26,774 bases of DNA from Clostridia bacterium (lineage in GTDB: Bacteria; Bacillota; Clostridia; TANB77; CAG-508), in NCBI GenBank assembly GCA_900758165.1, contig CAAEQN010000077.1, positions 1-26,774 of the forward strand. The letters are read 5' to 3'. Each line of letters begins with the position of its first letter. Position 1 is the stretch's first letter. The notes beneath the pieces were generated by a model, which searched no databases, was not told the origin of the DNA, and was given only the letters and a program-made list of their open reading frames with translations. Below, one piece after another: positions 1 through 8,399 of this stretch. The translations under genes were made by a program, and so were the position numbers.

Positions 1-2
1 TG

Positions 3-125
3 GGTGTTCGCCCCGTAGTTTATCTAAACTCTGAAGTCTCTGTTGATGACTTGCAAAAAACAGAAGCAGGCACAGATACATGGAATTATGATAACCCGCA
101 TTTAGGAACACCAGAAAAAAGGTAA
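3..125 (+). CDS. C-terminal 40 residues of a surface protein, DUF6273-like ending (5' truncated by window)
   Basis: The frame starting at base 3 is open from the window edge to TAA at 123-125. It begins GVRPVVYLNSEVSVDDLQ and ends NPHLGTPEKR. A [LV]RPVV-[SY]L-[KN]S ending followed by a short polar tail is what I recognise from the C-terminus of DUF6273-type modules. In Clostridia these often sit on secreted or pilin-like proteins. Only the tail is visible, so domain order, signal and length cannot be judged. The right end of the window begins another pilin-like protein, so this may be a region with several such surface proteins. The assignment rests on the RPVVYLNS motif alone. No intrinsic terminator is evident directly after the stop. 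Confidence 0.5.
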   Translation, partial: GVRPVVYLNSEVSVDDLQKTEAGTDTWNYDNPHLGTPEKR

Positions 126-183
126 TGGAGAAGCAGGAAATCATGGAGAATAACACTAAAAAAATATCTAATATAACAGAATA

Positions 184-212
184 TTGTATTGTGTTATGCA
201 CTATGCTATAAT
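184..212 (+). promoter_or_regulatory. Predicted sigma-A promoter with extended -10
   Basis: TTGTAT at 184-189, a 17-base spacer, and TATAAT at 207-212 preceded by TGC, giving the extended -10 TGCTATAAT. It lies about 165 bases upstream of the gene starting at 377, so the predicted transcript has a leader of roughly 155 bases. Confidence 0.65.
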
Positions 213-268
213 TAATTTATAAAATAAAAAAGGACAAATTATACTGAGAAAATTAAAGAGTAAAAGAG

Positions 269-334
269 GTGAGTGTGAGAGAATTTAAATTAAGTTATAT
301 GTTAAATGCTGTGGAAAGAATAACTATAAAATAA
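269..334 (+). CDS. Possible leader peptide, 19-21 residues
   Basis: Within the leader of the 377 gene a short frame runs from GTG 269 or GTG 275 to TAA at 332-334. The encoded peptide from 275 reads MREFKLSYMLNAVERITIK. A purine-rich AGAGGTGAG stretch lies at 265-273, but its spacing to either GTG is poor: it overlaps the first and is too close to the second. I recognise no family. It could be a leader peptide, a degraded remnant of an older gene, or chance. The rest of 126-376 holds only the promoter at 184-212 and AT-rich sequence. Confidence 0.2.
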   Translation: MSVREFKLSYMLNAVERITIK

Positions 335-376
335 AAGAATTTATTTAAAATTTTTAAAAGTAAAGGGGAAATATAA

Positions 377-907
377 ATGAATAATAAAATAAATACAGGT
401 AATGAAAAATTAAATAAAAAAAATGGAAACAAAAAAATTTTTATCATTGTTTCTATTATTGTAGCTGTGCTGTTAGTAGGCTGTATAGCTTTAGTAATCA
501 ATAATAAAAAAGAAGAACCTATAAATTATACTGGACACTTTTATGGTAAACCATCTTCTATTGAAGATATTGAACTTATTGAAGTTGTTTATAATAATGG
601 AAAAGATGAAATTGCTATATCACCAGACAATGTAATAAATTATTATACATATGATAAAGACGGAAATAGTATTGATAATTGTATCGATCAAGATACATCT
701 GATATTATTAACTATATTTATAAAAATGATTTAAAATATTTAGAAGAATATAAAAAAGTAAATAATGCAAAATGGTCATTATCAATTAAAGGCCCTGGTA
801 GGAGTTGCTTGATAAGTAGTAAAGAAGCTGAACCAGAATGGTTTAAAGAATTGTTAAAAAAATTAAATGTAGACGAAAAAGGATATATATCTTATCGCAT
901 TAAATAA
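377..907 (+). CDS. Membrane-anchored or lipoprotein hypothetical protein, 176 aa
   Basis: I do not recognise a domain. The first 20 residues are polar and Lys/Asn rich. A hydrophobic stretch follows at about 21-42, and the remaining ~130 residues are hydrophilic and probably extracellular. Within the hydrophobic segment LVGC (Cys36) fits a lipobox, but hydrophobic residues continue past the Cys (IALVI), so a plain transmembrane anchor is equally likely. The exposed part has alternating acidic and aromatic stretches (ELIEVVYNNGKDEIAIS, then YYTYDKDGN) and a Trp-containing C-terminal part (EWFKELLKKLNVDE). ATG 377 is preceded by AAGGGG at 363-368 with 8-base spacing, which supports this start. 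It stands alone: its own promoter lies at 184-212 and the next promoter at 987-1015 belongs to rimP. Confidence 0.75.
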   Translation: MNNKINTGNEKLNKKNGNKKIFIIVSIIVAVLLVGCIALVINNKKEEPINYTGHFYGKPSSIEDIELIEVVYNNGKDEIAISPDNVINYYTYDKDGNSIDNCIDQDTSDIINYIYKNDLKYLEEYKKVNNAKWSLSIKGPGRSCLISSKEAEPEWFKELLKKLNVDEKGYISYRIK

Positions 908-986
908 TCTGACAATGAATTTGTTAATATGTAATTAAAAGATAAAAATTTGTTTTTATACCAAAGTAAAAAATAATTAAAAACTA

Positions 987-1015
987 TTGCATTTTTTCCA
1001 AAATAAGGGTATAAT
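987..1015 (+). promoter_or_regulatory. Predicted sigma-A promoter of the rimP-nusA-infB operon
   Basis: TTGCAT at 987-992, exactly 17 bases, TATAAT at 1010-1015. Transcription would begin near 1022, so the hairpin at 1038-1068 falls within the first 50 bases of the mRNA. All genes from rimP to truB follow on the same strand. Confidence 0.8.
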
Positions 1016-1037
1016 AATAAAAGCATAAGATTTGAGA

Positions 1038-1068
1038 CAGGAGAGTGGACATAAGTTCCACTCTTCTG
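1038..1068 (+). promoter_or_regulatory. 12-bp hairpin in the rimP leader
   Basis: The arms CAGGAGAGTGGA (1038-1049) and TCCACTCTTCTG (1057-1068) pair over 12 bp with one G-U, closing a 7-base loop. No U-run follows, so it does not look like a terminator. The stem is far more GC-rich than the surrounding DNA. An AGAGTGG...CCACTCT hairpin ahead of rimP is, from memory, a recurrent feature of Firmicutes. It may bind a protein encoded by the operon or stabilise the 5' end. The role here is inferred. Confidence 0.7.
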
Positions 1069-1097
1069 AAATGTTATAGAGGAAGGATTGATTATAA

Positions 1098-1556
1098 TTG
1101 TCTAAAATAGAAGATAAGATAGAAAAACTTGTAACAGAACCTATAAACAATTTAGGATATGAAGTATATGATGTTATATATGCTAAAGAGGGAAAAGATA
1201 ATTATCTAAAAATATTTATAGATAAAGATACTGGAATTAGTTTAGATGATTGTGAAAAAGTAAATAACGAAATAACAGATTTACTAGATGAAGCAAACTA
1301 TATAAATGATTCTTACTTTTTAGAAATATCTTCACCAGGAATAGAAAGACATATAAGAAAAGATAAGCATTTAGAAAAAAGTCTAGGAGAAGAAATAGAT
1401 ATTAAACTATTTACCCCAATAGATAAGCAAAAAGAAATAATAGGAATATTAAAACAATTTGATAAAGATACTTTAACAATAGAAAAAGAAGAAAAGAAAG
1501 AATTAATAATACAAAGAAACAATATTAGCTTAATAAAAAGAGCTTTTAAATGGTAA
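1098..1556 (+). CDS. rimP: Ribosome maturation factor RimP
   Basis: RimP is a cytoplasmic factor needed for late assembly of the 30S subunit. The 152-residue length is normal. The family hallmark SSPGIER lies at about residues 78-84, after the N-terminal alpha/beta domain (GYEVYDVIYAKEG, then YLKIFIDKDTGISLDDC). The C-terminal SH3-like domain follows (GEEIDIKLFTP to the end). The start is TTG 1098: GAGGAAGGA at about 1079-1087 gives suitable spacing, and the protein begins SKIEDKIEKLV as expected. It is the first gene of the rimP-nusA-rnpM-infB operon, behind the promoter at 987-1015 and the leader hairpin. nusA follows after 34 bases. Confidence 0.95.
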   Translation: MSKIEDKIEKLVTEPINNLGYEVYDVIYAKEGKDNYLKIFIDKDTGISLDDCEKVNNEITDLLDEANYINDSYFLEISSPGIERHIRKDKHLEKSLGEEIDIKLFTPIDKQKEIIGILKQFDKDTLTIEKEEKKELIIQRNNISLIKRAFKW

Positions 1557-1590
1557 TAAAATATAAATTTGAAAGGAATGATTTGGAAAA

Positions 1591-2766
1591 ATGAAAAAGA
1601 ATGTAAAAAAAGTAGAAAACAAAGGAATAGATAGCACAGAGTTAATAATGGCATTAGATGAATTAGAAAAAGAAAGAGGAATAAAAAAAGAATATGTATT
1701 AGAATCTATAGAAACAGCATTAGTTACCGCATATAAAAGAAATTTTGATGTTAATTCAGATAATGTAAAAGTTACAATGAATCCAGAAACAGGAGAGACA
1801 CATGTATATGAAGAGCTAGAAGTTGTTGAAAAAGTTGAAAATGACAAAACACAAATTTCTTTAGAAGAAGCAAAAAAGACAAATGTAAAATTAGAAATTG
1901 GGGATGTTGTAGAAAAAGAATTGATGCCAAAAAACTTTGGAAGAATTGCAGCTCAAACAGCAAAACAAGTTATAATACAAAGAATAAGAGAAGCTTCTAG
2001 AGATGTAATATTTAATGAATTTACAGAGAAAAAAGGAGAAATAGTATCTGGTATAATTCAAAAAGTAGACAAAGCATTAATCGTATTAGATTTAGGAAAA
2101 ATTGAAGGAATTATGCCTTTAAAAGAACAAATACCTACAGAAAAATATAGTGTAAATCAAAAAATAAGAGCATGTGTAGCAAATGTAGAAAAAGGACCAA
2201 AAGGTTCAACTCAAATAATTGTATCTAGAGCTAATAACGAATTTTTAAGAAAACTATTTGAATTAGAAATTCCAGAAATTTATGAAGGACTAATAGAAAT
2301 AAAGGGCATATCAAGAGACCCAGGAAAAAGATGCAAAGTTGCAGTATATTCACAAAATCCTAATATAGATCCAGTTGGCTCATGCGTTGGACAAAAAGGA
2401 ATTCGTATACAAAATATTATAAATGAATTAAACGGAGAAAAAATAGATATAATTGAATGGAATGAAGATATATCAACATATATAGCAGAAGCATTACTTC
2501 CAGCTAAAGTAATGGCAGTTGATATAAAAGAAGAAGAACATTTTGCACAAGTAATTGTTCCAGATGACCAATTATCTTTAGCAATAGGAAAATCAGGTCA
2601 AAATGCTAGACTTGCAGCTAAACTAACTAATTGGAAAATAGATATAAAGAGTGAGTCTCAATTTAGACAAATGCTTCAATCATTGCAAGAAGAAAATAAC
2701 GAAGAAAGCCAAGAAGATGGAACAGAAGAAACTATAGAAGAAACTACAAAAAAGGAAGTGGAGTAA
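1591..2766 (+). CDS. nusA: Transcription termination/antitermination factor NusA
   Basis: NusA binds RNA polymerase and nascent RNA and modulates pausing, termination and antitermination. Domains in order: N-terminal polymerase-binding domain (about 15-130, including ALDELEKERGI and ALVTAYKRNF), S1 domain (about 145-215, GEIVSGIIQKVDKALIVLDLG), KH1 (VGSCVGQKGIRIQNI) and KH2 (LAIGKSGQNARLAAKL). The tail is acidic, Glu-rich and ends without the extra C-terminal repeats of proteobacterial NusA, as in Firmicutes. About 14 extra residues (MKKNVKKVENKGID) precede the usual start region. ATG 1591 has AAAGGA 14 bases upstream, which is rather far, so start choice is slightly uncertain. The stop is separated by one base from the next start, showing tight coupling. 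Confidence 0.96.
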   Translation: MKKNVKKVENKGIDSTELIMALDELEKERGIKKEYVLESIETALVTAYKRNFDVNSDNVKVTMNPETGETHVYEELEVVEKVENDKTQISLEEAKKTNVKLEIGDVVEKELMPKNFGRIAAQTAKQVIIQRIREASRDVIFNEFTEKKGEIVSGIIQKVDKALIVLDLGKIEGIMPLKEQIPTEKYSVNQKIRACVANVEKGPKGSTQIIVSRANNEFLRKLFELEIPEIYEGLIEIKGISRDPGKRCKVAVYSQNPNIDPVGSCVGQKGIRIQNIINELNGEKIDIIEWNEDISTYIAEALLPAKVMAVDIKEEEHFAQVIVPDDQLSLAIGKSGQNARLAAKLTNWKIDIKSESQFRQMLQSLQEENNEESQEDGTEETIEETTKKEVE

Positions 2767-2767
2767 T

Positions 2768-3031
2768 TTGAAAAAAATACCACAAAGAACTTGTATAGGA
2801 TGTTTAACTGCAAAACCTAAAAACGAGTTAATAAGAATAGTAAAACAAGATCAAGATAAAATATTTATAGACAAAACAGGAAAAGCAAACGGCAGAGGTG
2901 CATATATATGTAACAATGTAGAATGTTTAGAAAAAGCTATAAAATCAAAAAAACTAGAAAAGGTTTTTGAAAGTAAAATAAGCAGTGAAATCTATGAAAG
3001 TTTAAGGAGTGTAATTATTGAAAAAGATTAA
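2768..3031 (+). CDS. rnpM: YlxR family RNase P modulator RnpM
   Basis: This 87-residue protein has the YlxR signature: RTCIGCLTAKPKNELIRIV at the N-terminus and GRGAYIC near the middle. YlxR of Bacillus subtilis (renamed RnpM) binds the RNase P RNA and dampens its activity; it has also been described as a nucleoid-associated regulator. The start is TTG 2768, one base after the nusA stop, with AAGGAAGTGGAG overlapping the nusA end as ribosome binding site. It is followed by infB with only 23 bases between. The L7Ae-like gene ylxQ, which in many Firmicutes lies between ylxR and infB, is absent here. Confidence 0.93.
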   Translation: MKKIPQRTCIGCLTAKPKNELIRIVKQDQDKIFIDKTGKANGRGAYICNNVECLEKAIKSKKLEKVFESKISSEIYESLRSVIIEKD

Positions 3032-3054
3032 TATAAATATAGGGGGTGTCTATA

Positions 3055-5994
3055 TTGGGTAAAATAAAAATACATGAACTTGCTAAAGAATTAGGGTTAC
3101 CTAGTAAAGAAGTTTTAGAACAAGCTAAAAAAATAGGAATAGAAGTTTCAAGCCACTTAAGTAATATAGAAGATAAGCAAGCTGAACAAATAAAAAATGC
3201 TTTTTCTAAAACAACAAAGAATAAAAAAGATAATATAAAAGTAAAGGAAAATAAAGTGGGAAATAAAAAAGAAGTAAAAAAAGATGCACCAGTCATTATA
3301 AGAAGAGAAGTAATACTAAATGATGATGACGAAGTGAAAAAAGAGGAAAGCAAAAAGGTTGAAGAAAGAAAAGATATAGGTTTTGTAAAAAGAAGAAACA
3401 ACAATGACTACAATATTGTATATAGAAATAAGCCTAATAAACCTCTTACTGTCAATGAATTATTTGGTTTAGGTAAAAAAGAAGAAAAGCCAAAAGTAGA
3501 AGAAAAAAAGGCTGAAGAGAAACCAGCTAATATAACTAAAAACGAAAATAAAGAAGTAGAAGTAAAAACAGAAAAAACTACTGTTGTTAATGAAACAAAA
3601 AAAGCAGAAGTACAAGAAAATAATAAAGTTTCAAACCAACAACAAAGAGAGAATAATAATTATAGAAACAATAAACAAAGAGATGGATATAAGCCAAATA
3701 ATAACAAATTTAATAATGGAAATAATGGTTATAATAAAACTAATAACTTTAATAAAAACAATAACAATAATCATGACAATAATGGATATAGAAATAAAAA
3801 TAATTCATTTAACAAGCAAAATAACAATTTCTCAAAGAGACCTTTGAATGATAAAAGAATAGATAAAAAAATCAATGATATATTAGAAACAGAAATTGTA
3901 GAGAAAGAAAATCAGAGAGATTATTCTACAAGAGCTAGCTTTAAGGCTAAAAATAATAGGTATGAAGAACAAAAACAAAATAAATCTTCTAAATCTAGAA
4001 GACTAAATGGAAATGAGAGATATGATGAAGGTAAGTTAAAAAATCTAAAACAAGTTGACAAATTATCAAATATGTTTGAAGAACAAGATGGAGGAATGCT
4101 TGATTATTATGATTTATCAACAGAACGTGGCAAAAAAGGCAAACGTAAAAATCAAAAAAATAATGAAGAAAGAAATAAACAGAAAATATTCAAATTAACA
4201 GAAATAACTATACCTGAAAATATAAGTGTTAAAGATTTAGCAACAGATTTAAAGAAAACAAGTTCAGAAGTAATTAAAAAATTACTAGAACTTGGAATAA
4301 TGGCTACAATAAATCAAGTATTAGACTTTGATACAGCATTTTTAGTAGCAGAAGAGTTTGAAGTAACAGCTAATAAAAAAGAAGAAGTTAAAGAAGAAGA
4401 TATATTATTTGACGAGTCAGAAGATAAAGAAGAAGATTTAGTACAAAGACCACCAGTAGTTGTTGTAATGGGACACGTTGACCATGGTAAAACATCTCTT
4501 TTAGATGCAATTAGAAAAACAAATGTAATAGAAGGAGAAGCAGGAGGAATTACACAACATATAGGTGCTTACAAAGTTTCTGTAAATGGTAGAGAGATTA
4601 CATTTTTAGACACTCCAGGACATGAAGCTTTTACAAGTATGCGTGCTAGAGGCGCTCAAATTACTGATGTTGCAATACTTGTTGTTGCAGCAGATGATGG
4701 TGTAATGCCACAAACTATAGAAGCTATTAACCATGCAAAGGCAGCAGGCATTCCAATTATAGTCGCTGTAAACAAAATTGACTTACCAGGGGCTAACCCA
4801 GATAAAGTAAAACAAGAATTAATGCAATATGAACTAGTACCAGAAGAATGGGGTGGAGATACAATATTTGTAGAAATCTCTGCAAAGAAAAATATTAATA
4901 TAGATCAACTATTGGAAATGGTATTATTAGTTACAGATGTAAAAGACTTAAAAGTAAATCCTAAAAAACAAGCTAAAGGTGTTGTTATAGAAGCAAGACT
5001 AGATAAGGCTAAAGGACCAATTGCTTCTGTATTGGTACAAAGAGGAAAGTTAGATGTAGGAGATACAATAGTTGTAGGAACTTCAATTGGTAGAATAAGA
5101 GCAATGAAGGACGATAAAGGAAAGAAAGTTAAGTCAGCAGGACCATCTACTCCAGTAGAAATAATGGGCCTTACAAAAGTTCCTGAAGCAGGAGACACAT
5201 TCTATGAAGTTAAAGATGAAAAAATGGCTAAACATTTAATAGAAAGAAGAGCAAGACAAGAAAGAGAAAAAGCAATGAATGCATACAATAAGGTTACTTT
5301 AAGCAATGTGTTTGAACAAATGGAACATCAAGACTTAAAACAACTAAATATTATAGTAAAAGCTGATGTTCAAGGAACTGCAGAAGCATTAAAACAATCA
5401 TTAGAAAAATTATCTAATGACGAAGTTGAAGTAAAAGTTATACATTCAAATGCTGGTGCTATAAATGAATCTGACGTAAATCTTGCAAAAGCAGCAAAAG
5501 CAATTATTATAGGATTTAATGTTAGACCAAATGCTATAGCAAAAGAAACTGCTGAAAAACAAGAAGTAGAAATAAAATTATATTCTGTAATATACCAAGC
5601 ATTAGAAGATGTAGAAGCTGCTATGAATGGATTACTAGATCCAATATATGAAGAAAAAGTAATTGGAAATGTAGAAGTAAGACAAACATTTAAAGTATCT
5701 AATGTTGGAACTATTGCTGGTGGATATGTAAAAGATGGAAAAGTAGAAAGAAATGCTGGAGTAAGAGTAATAAGAGAAAATGTTGTAATACATGAAGGAA
5801 AACTTATATCTTTAAAGAGATTTAAAGATGATGTTAAAGAAGTTGCAAAAGGCTATGAATGTGGACTTCAAATTGAAGGTTATAATGATCTAAAAGAAGG
5901 AGACATTATAGAAGTATTTGTAATGGAAGAAGTAAAAAGAACAAATAAATCTAAAGCGAAACAAATAGAAAAAGAGCACAACAATAATATTTAG
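3055..5994 (+). CDS. infB: Translation initiation factor IF-2
   Basis: IF2 is the GTPase that places initiator tRNA on the 30S subunit and promotes subunit joining. TTG 3055 is chosen because AGGGGGTG at 3041-3048 then sits 6-7 bases upstream; an in-frame GTG at 3046 overlaps that element and is unlikely. This gives 979 residues. Order: N-terminal IF2N subdomain (1-50, KIKIHELAKELG), long charged and Asn-rich linker (to about 375; Asn-richest about 199-262), second IF2N motif (ITIPENISVKDLATDLKK), GTPase domain with GHVDHGKT (473-480), DTPGHEAF and NKID, then domains II, III and IV ending in VFVMEEVKR. The linker is longer and more Asn-rich than I would expect, presumably from AT pressure and AAT-repeat growth. 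Confidence 0.96.
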   Translation: MGKIKIHELAKELGLPSKEVLEQAKKIGIEVSSHLSNIEDKQAEQIKNAFSKTTKNKKDNIKVKENKVGNKKEVKKDAPVIIRREVILNDDDEVKKEESKKVEERKDIGFVKRRNNNDYNIVYRNKPNKPLTVNELFGLGKKEEKPKVEEKKAEEKPANITKNENKEVEVKTEKTTVVNETKKAEVQENNKVSNQQQRENNNYRNNKQRDGYKPNNNKFNNGNNGYNKTNNFNKNNNNNHDNNGYRNKNNSFNKQNNNFSKRPLNDKRIDKKINDILETEIVEKENQRDYSTRASFKAKNNRYEEQKQNKSSKSRRLNGNERYDEGKLKNLKQVDKLSNMFEEQDGGMLDYYDLSTERGKKGKRKNQKNNEERNKQKIFKLTEITIPENISVKDLATDLKKTSSEVIKKLLELGIMATINQVLDFDTAFLVAEEFEVTANKKEEVKEEDILFDESEDKEEDLVQRPPVVVVMGHVDHGKTSLLDAIRKTNVIEGEAGGITQHIGAYKVSVNGREITFLDTPGHEAFTSMRARGAQITDVAILVVAADDGVMPQTIEAINHAKAAGIPIIVAVNKIDLPGANPDKVKQELMQYELVPEEWGGDTIFVEISAKKNINIDQLLEMVLLVTDVKDLKVNPKKQAKGVVIEARLDKAKGPIASVLVQRGKLDVGDTIVVGTSIGRIRAMKDDKGKKVKSAGPSTPVEIMGLTKVPEAGDTFYEVKDEKMAKHLIERRARQEREKAMNAYNKVTLSNVFEQMEHQDLKQLNIIVKADVQGTAEALKQSLEKLSNDEVEVKVIHSNAGAINESDVNLAKAAKAIIIGFNVRPNAIAKETAEKQEVEIKLYSVIYQALEDVEAAMNGLLDPIYEEKVIGNVEVRQTFKVSNVGTIAGGYVKDGKVERNAGVRVIRENVVIHEGKLISLKRFKDDVKEVAKGYECGLQIEGYNDLKEGDIIEVFVMEEVKRTNKSKAKQIEKEHNNNI

Positions 5995-6072
5995 TCTATA
6001 AGATTAAATTGATAAGTTTATAGGTATTTACTTTAGAAAACCTAAATATAATATTACAAGGAATGAAAAGAA

Positions 6073-6453
6073 ATGAGCAAAAATGAAGCTAGATTAGGTA
6101 GGGTTAATGAAGAATTAATGAAAGCTATAAGCCATATTATAACTTATGAATTAAAAAATCCAGATGTAACTGGATTAGTAAGTGTAACTAAGGTAAAAGT
6201 TACGCCAGACCTAAAATATGCAAAAGTGTATATAAGTTTGTTAAATTCTAAAAATGTAAATACAACAATGCAAGGACTAAAAGATTCTGCTGGATTTATA
6301 AGATCACAAGTTGCAAAAACAGTTAATTTAAGAATTACACCAGAATTAGTATTTGAATATGATGATTCAATAGAACATGGAGAAAAAATAGACAATATAT
6401 TAAAACAAATAAGTATTCAAGATAAAGAACTAAAAGAAAAATTTAACAAATAA
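6073..6453 (+). CDS. rbfA: 30S ribosome-binding factor RbfA
   Basis: RbfA binds the immature 30S subunit near the 16S rRNA 5' helix and assists final maturation. The 126-residue protein shows the KH-type RbfA pattern: RLGRVNEELMKAISHII at the start, NPDVTGLVSVTKVKVTPDLKYAKVYIS in the middle, and RITPELVFEYDDSIEHGEKI near the end, the usual R-x-x-PEL-x-F-x-x-D-x-S motif. ATG 6073 follows AAGGAATGAAAAG. It is 78 bases downstream of infB. The small ylxP gene that can lie between infB and rbfA in other Firmicutes is not present. No terminator was seen in the gap, so it is probably read with infB. Confidence 0.95.
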   Translation: MSKNEARLGRVNEELMKAISHIITYELKNPDVTGLVSVTKVKVTPDLKYAKVYISLLNSKNVNTTMQGLKDSAGFIRSQVAKTVNLRITPELVFEYDDSIEHGEKIDNILKQISIQDKELKEKFNK

Positions 6454-6493
6454 AAAATATTACTATAAAATAAACCGTATGAAAGGAAAAAAT

Positions 6494-7444
6494 ATGACAT
6501 TAGATAATATTTTAGAAGAAATAAAAAAAGCAAAAACTATAGCAATAGTAGTACATGAAAACCCAGATGGAGATGCTATTGGAAGTTCTTTGGCTATGAA
6601 ATTAGCACTAAAGCAACTTGGAAAAGAAGCAGATTTAATAATACCAGAATTTCCAGCAGAATTTAAATTCCTTCCTGGAATTGATGAAGTAAAAAAAGAA
6701 TCTTATATAGAAAGTTATGATTTAACAATAGCTTTAGACTGTGCAAGTATAAAATTATTAAACGGATGCACAAAATACTTTGAAAATGCCAAAACTAAAG
6801 TAGTAATAGATCATCATGGAAGCAATACTATGTATGGTGACTATAACTATGTTGATCAAGAGTCGCCAGCTTGTGCTCAACTATTGTTAATTATATTTAA
6901 TTATTTTGGATTGGAAGTGACAAAAGAAATAGGAACTTGCATTCTATCTGGAATAATTACAGATACTGGCGGATTTAGATATGAAGGGGTAACTGCTGAA
7001 ACTTTTAGATTTGTAGCAGAACTTTGTGAAAAAGGAATAAAAGTTTCAAAAGTATATGCTCAAGTATTTTCTAACAAAACAAGAGCAAAATTTGAGTTAC
7101 ATAGAATTGCATTAAATAGAATGGAATTTTTATTTGATGATAAAGTTGCATTTACATATATAACAAAAGAAGACGAGGCAAAAGTTGGAGCTAAAAATGG
7201 AGATTATGATGGAATAGTAGAAAACGGCAGAGATATAGAAGGAGTAGAAGTATCAGTATTCTTGAGAGAAACAGATAAAGGGGTAAAGATATCACTTCGT
7301 TCTAAAGAATATGTTAACGTTTCAGAAGCTGCTATGATATTTGGCGGGGGAGGACATATACGTGCCGCAGGTTGCACTGTACAAGCAACAATAGAACAAG
7401 CTAAAAGCCAAATTTTAAACAGAATTAAATGCTATTTAAAATAA
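6494..7444 (+). CDS. nrnA: Bifunctional oligoribonuclease / PAP phosphatase NrnA (DHH family)
   Basis: DHH/DHHA1 phosphoesterases of this type degrade nano-RNA and hydrolyse pAp, or in some relatives cyclic dinucleotides, using Mn2+. Motifs in order: HENPDGDAIGSSLAM (His21, Asp25, Asp27), ALDCAS, the name-giving DHH in VVIDHHGSN, ITDTGGFRYEGV, and the DHHA1 glycine motif GGGGHIRAAGC near the C-terminus. ATG 6494 is preferred over the in-frame ATG 6479 because AAAGGA at 6482-6487 lies 6 bases upstream of it; this gives 316 residues, normal for the family. Placement between rbfA and truB is the standard Firmicutes order. Whether c-di-AMP breakdown products are a substrate here cannot be told from sequence. 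Confidence 0.93.
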   Translation: MTLDNILEEIKKAKTIAIVVHENPDGDAIGSSLAMKLALKQLGKEADLIIPEFPAEFKFLPGIDEVKKESYIESYDLTIALDCASIKLLNGCTKYFENAKTKVVIDHHGSNTMYGDYNYVDQESPACAQLLLIIFNYFGLEVTKEIGTCILSGIITDTGGFRYEGVTAETFRFVAELCEKGIKVSKVYAQVFSNKTRAKFELHRIALNRMEFLFDDKVAFTYITKEDEAKVGAKNGDYDGIVENGRDIEGVEVSVFLRETDKGVKISLRSKEYVNVSEAAMIFGGGGHIRAAGCTVQATIEQAKSQILNRIKCYLK

Positions 7445-7488
7445 AATGTTATTGAAATATAAATTAATAAAAAGAAAGATTTATAGTA

Positions 7489-8388
7489 ATGGATGGAATT
7501 ATTTTAATAAATAAAGAGAAAGATTATACATCACATGATGTAGTAAATATAGTAAAAAAGCTAACTAAATCTAAAGTGGGACACACTGGTACATTAGACC
7601 CTAATGCTACTGGTGTTTTGCCACTTTTATTAGGAAATGCTACTAAAATCTCAAAATATTTAATAAATCACGATAAAATATACAATGTAACATTAAAGTT
7701 AGGAATAACAACAACAACAGCAGATGAGGAAGGAGAAATAATACAAGAAAAAGAAGTTAGTGCAAATGTTTTAGAAAATAATAATGTAAAGAAAATTCTA
7801 AAAAAATTTATTGGTAAACAAAAACAAATTCCACCAATATATTCTGCAATTAAAGTAAATGGAAGAAAATTATATGATTATGCAAGAAAAGGACAAACAG
7901 TAGAATTGCAACCAAGAGATATTGAAATATACAATATAAAATTATTGAGTATAAACAAAAATCTAAACCAAATACAATTTTTAGTAGAGTGTTCTAAAGG
8001 TACATATATAAGAAGCTTATGCGAAAATATAGCTGAAAAGCTTGGAACAGTAGGATATATGAAAGACTTAGATAGAATAAAAGTTGGAAAATTTACCATA
8101 GAAAATTCTATAAAAATTGAGAACCTAAAAAAAGAATTAGAAGAAAATAACCTTTCACATATAATACCAATTGAACAAATATTTAAATATAACAATGAAA
8201 TAAAACTAGAACAAAAATTATTAGACAAGTACATAAACGGAGTAAAAATTCCTTTGGATAATTTAAATGTAATACAAAATAAAGATGATATAGAGAATAA
8301 AGAAGTTTATAGAATATATAACAATAGTACGTTTATAGGTTTAGGAATTGTAAGCAACGGATATTTAAAAAGAGATTTAGTATTATAA
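7489..8388 (+). CDS. truB: tRNA pseudouridine(55) synthase TruB
   Basis: TruB converts U55 in the T-loop of most tRNAs to pseudouridine. The 299 residues open with MDGIILINKEKDYTSHDVV and carry the catalytic motif GHTGTLDPNATG with Asp37 as nucleophile. Downstream are the family blocks QIPPIYSAIKVNGRKLYDYARKG and CSKGTYIRSLCENIAEKLG, followed by a PUA-like C-terminal region. ATG 7489 has only a weak AAGAAAG site about 10 bases upstream, but the start agrees with the family. It is the last gene of the operon. In most Firmicutes ribF and rpsO follow truB; here transcription stops at a hairpin and the next gene is inverted. Confidence 0.95.
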   Translation: MDGIILINKEKDYTSHDVVNIVKKLTKSKVGHTGTLDPNATGVLPLLLGNATKISKYLINHDKIYNVTLKLGITTTTADEEGEIIQEKEVSANVLENNNVKKILKKFIGKQKQIPPIYSAIKVNGRKLYDYARKGQTVELQPRDIEIYNIKLLSINKNLNQIQFLVECSKGTYIRSLCENIAEKLGTVGYMKDLDRIKVGKFTIENSIKIENLKKELEENNLSHIIPIEQIFKYNNEIKLEQKLLDKYINGVKIPLDNLNVIQNKDDIENKEVYRIYNNSTFIGLGIVSNGYLKRDLVL

Positions 8389-8399
8389 AAAAATAAATA

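Noticed and set aside
3584..3847. 87-codon plus-strand frame inside infB
   Set aside because: It is a shifted reading of the Asn-rich IF2 linker, giving poly-Ile/Met/Thr with no domain and no ribosome site.
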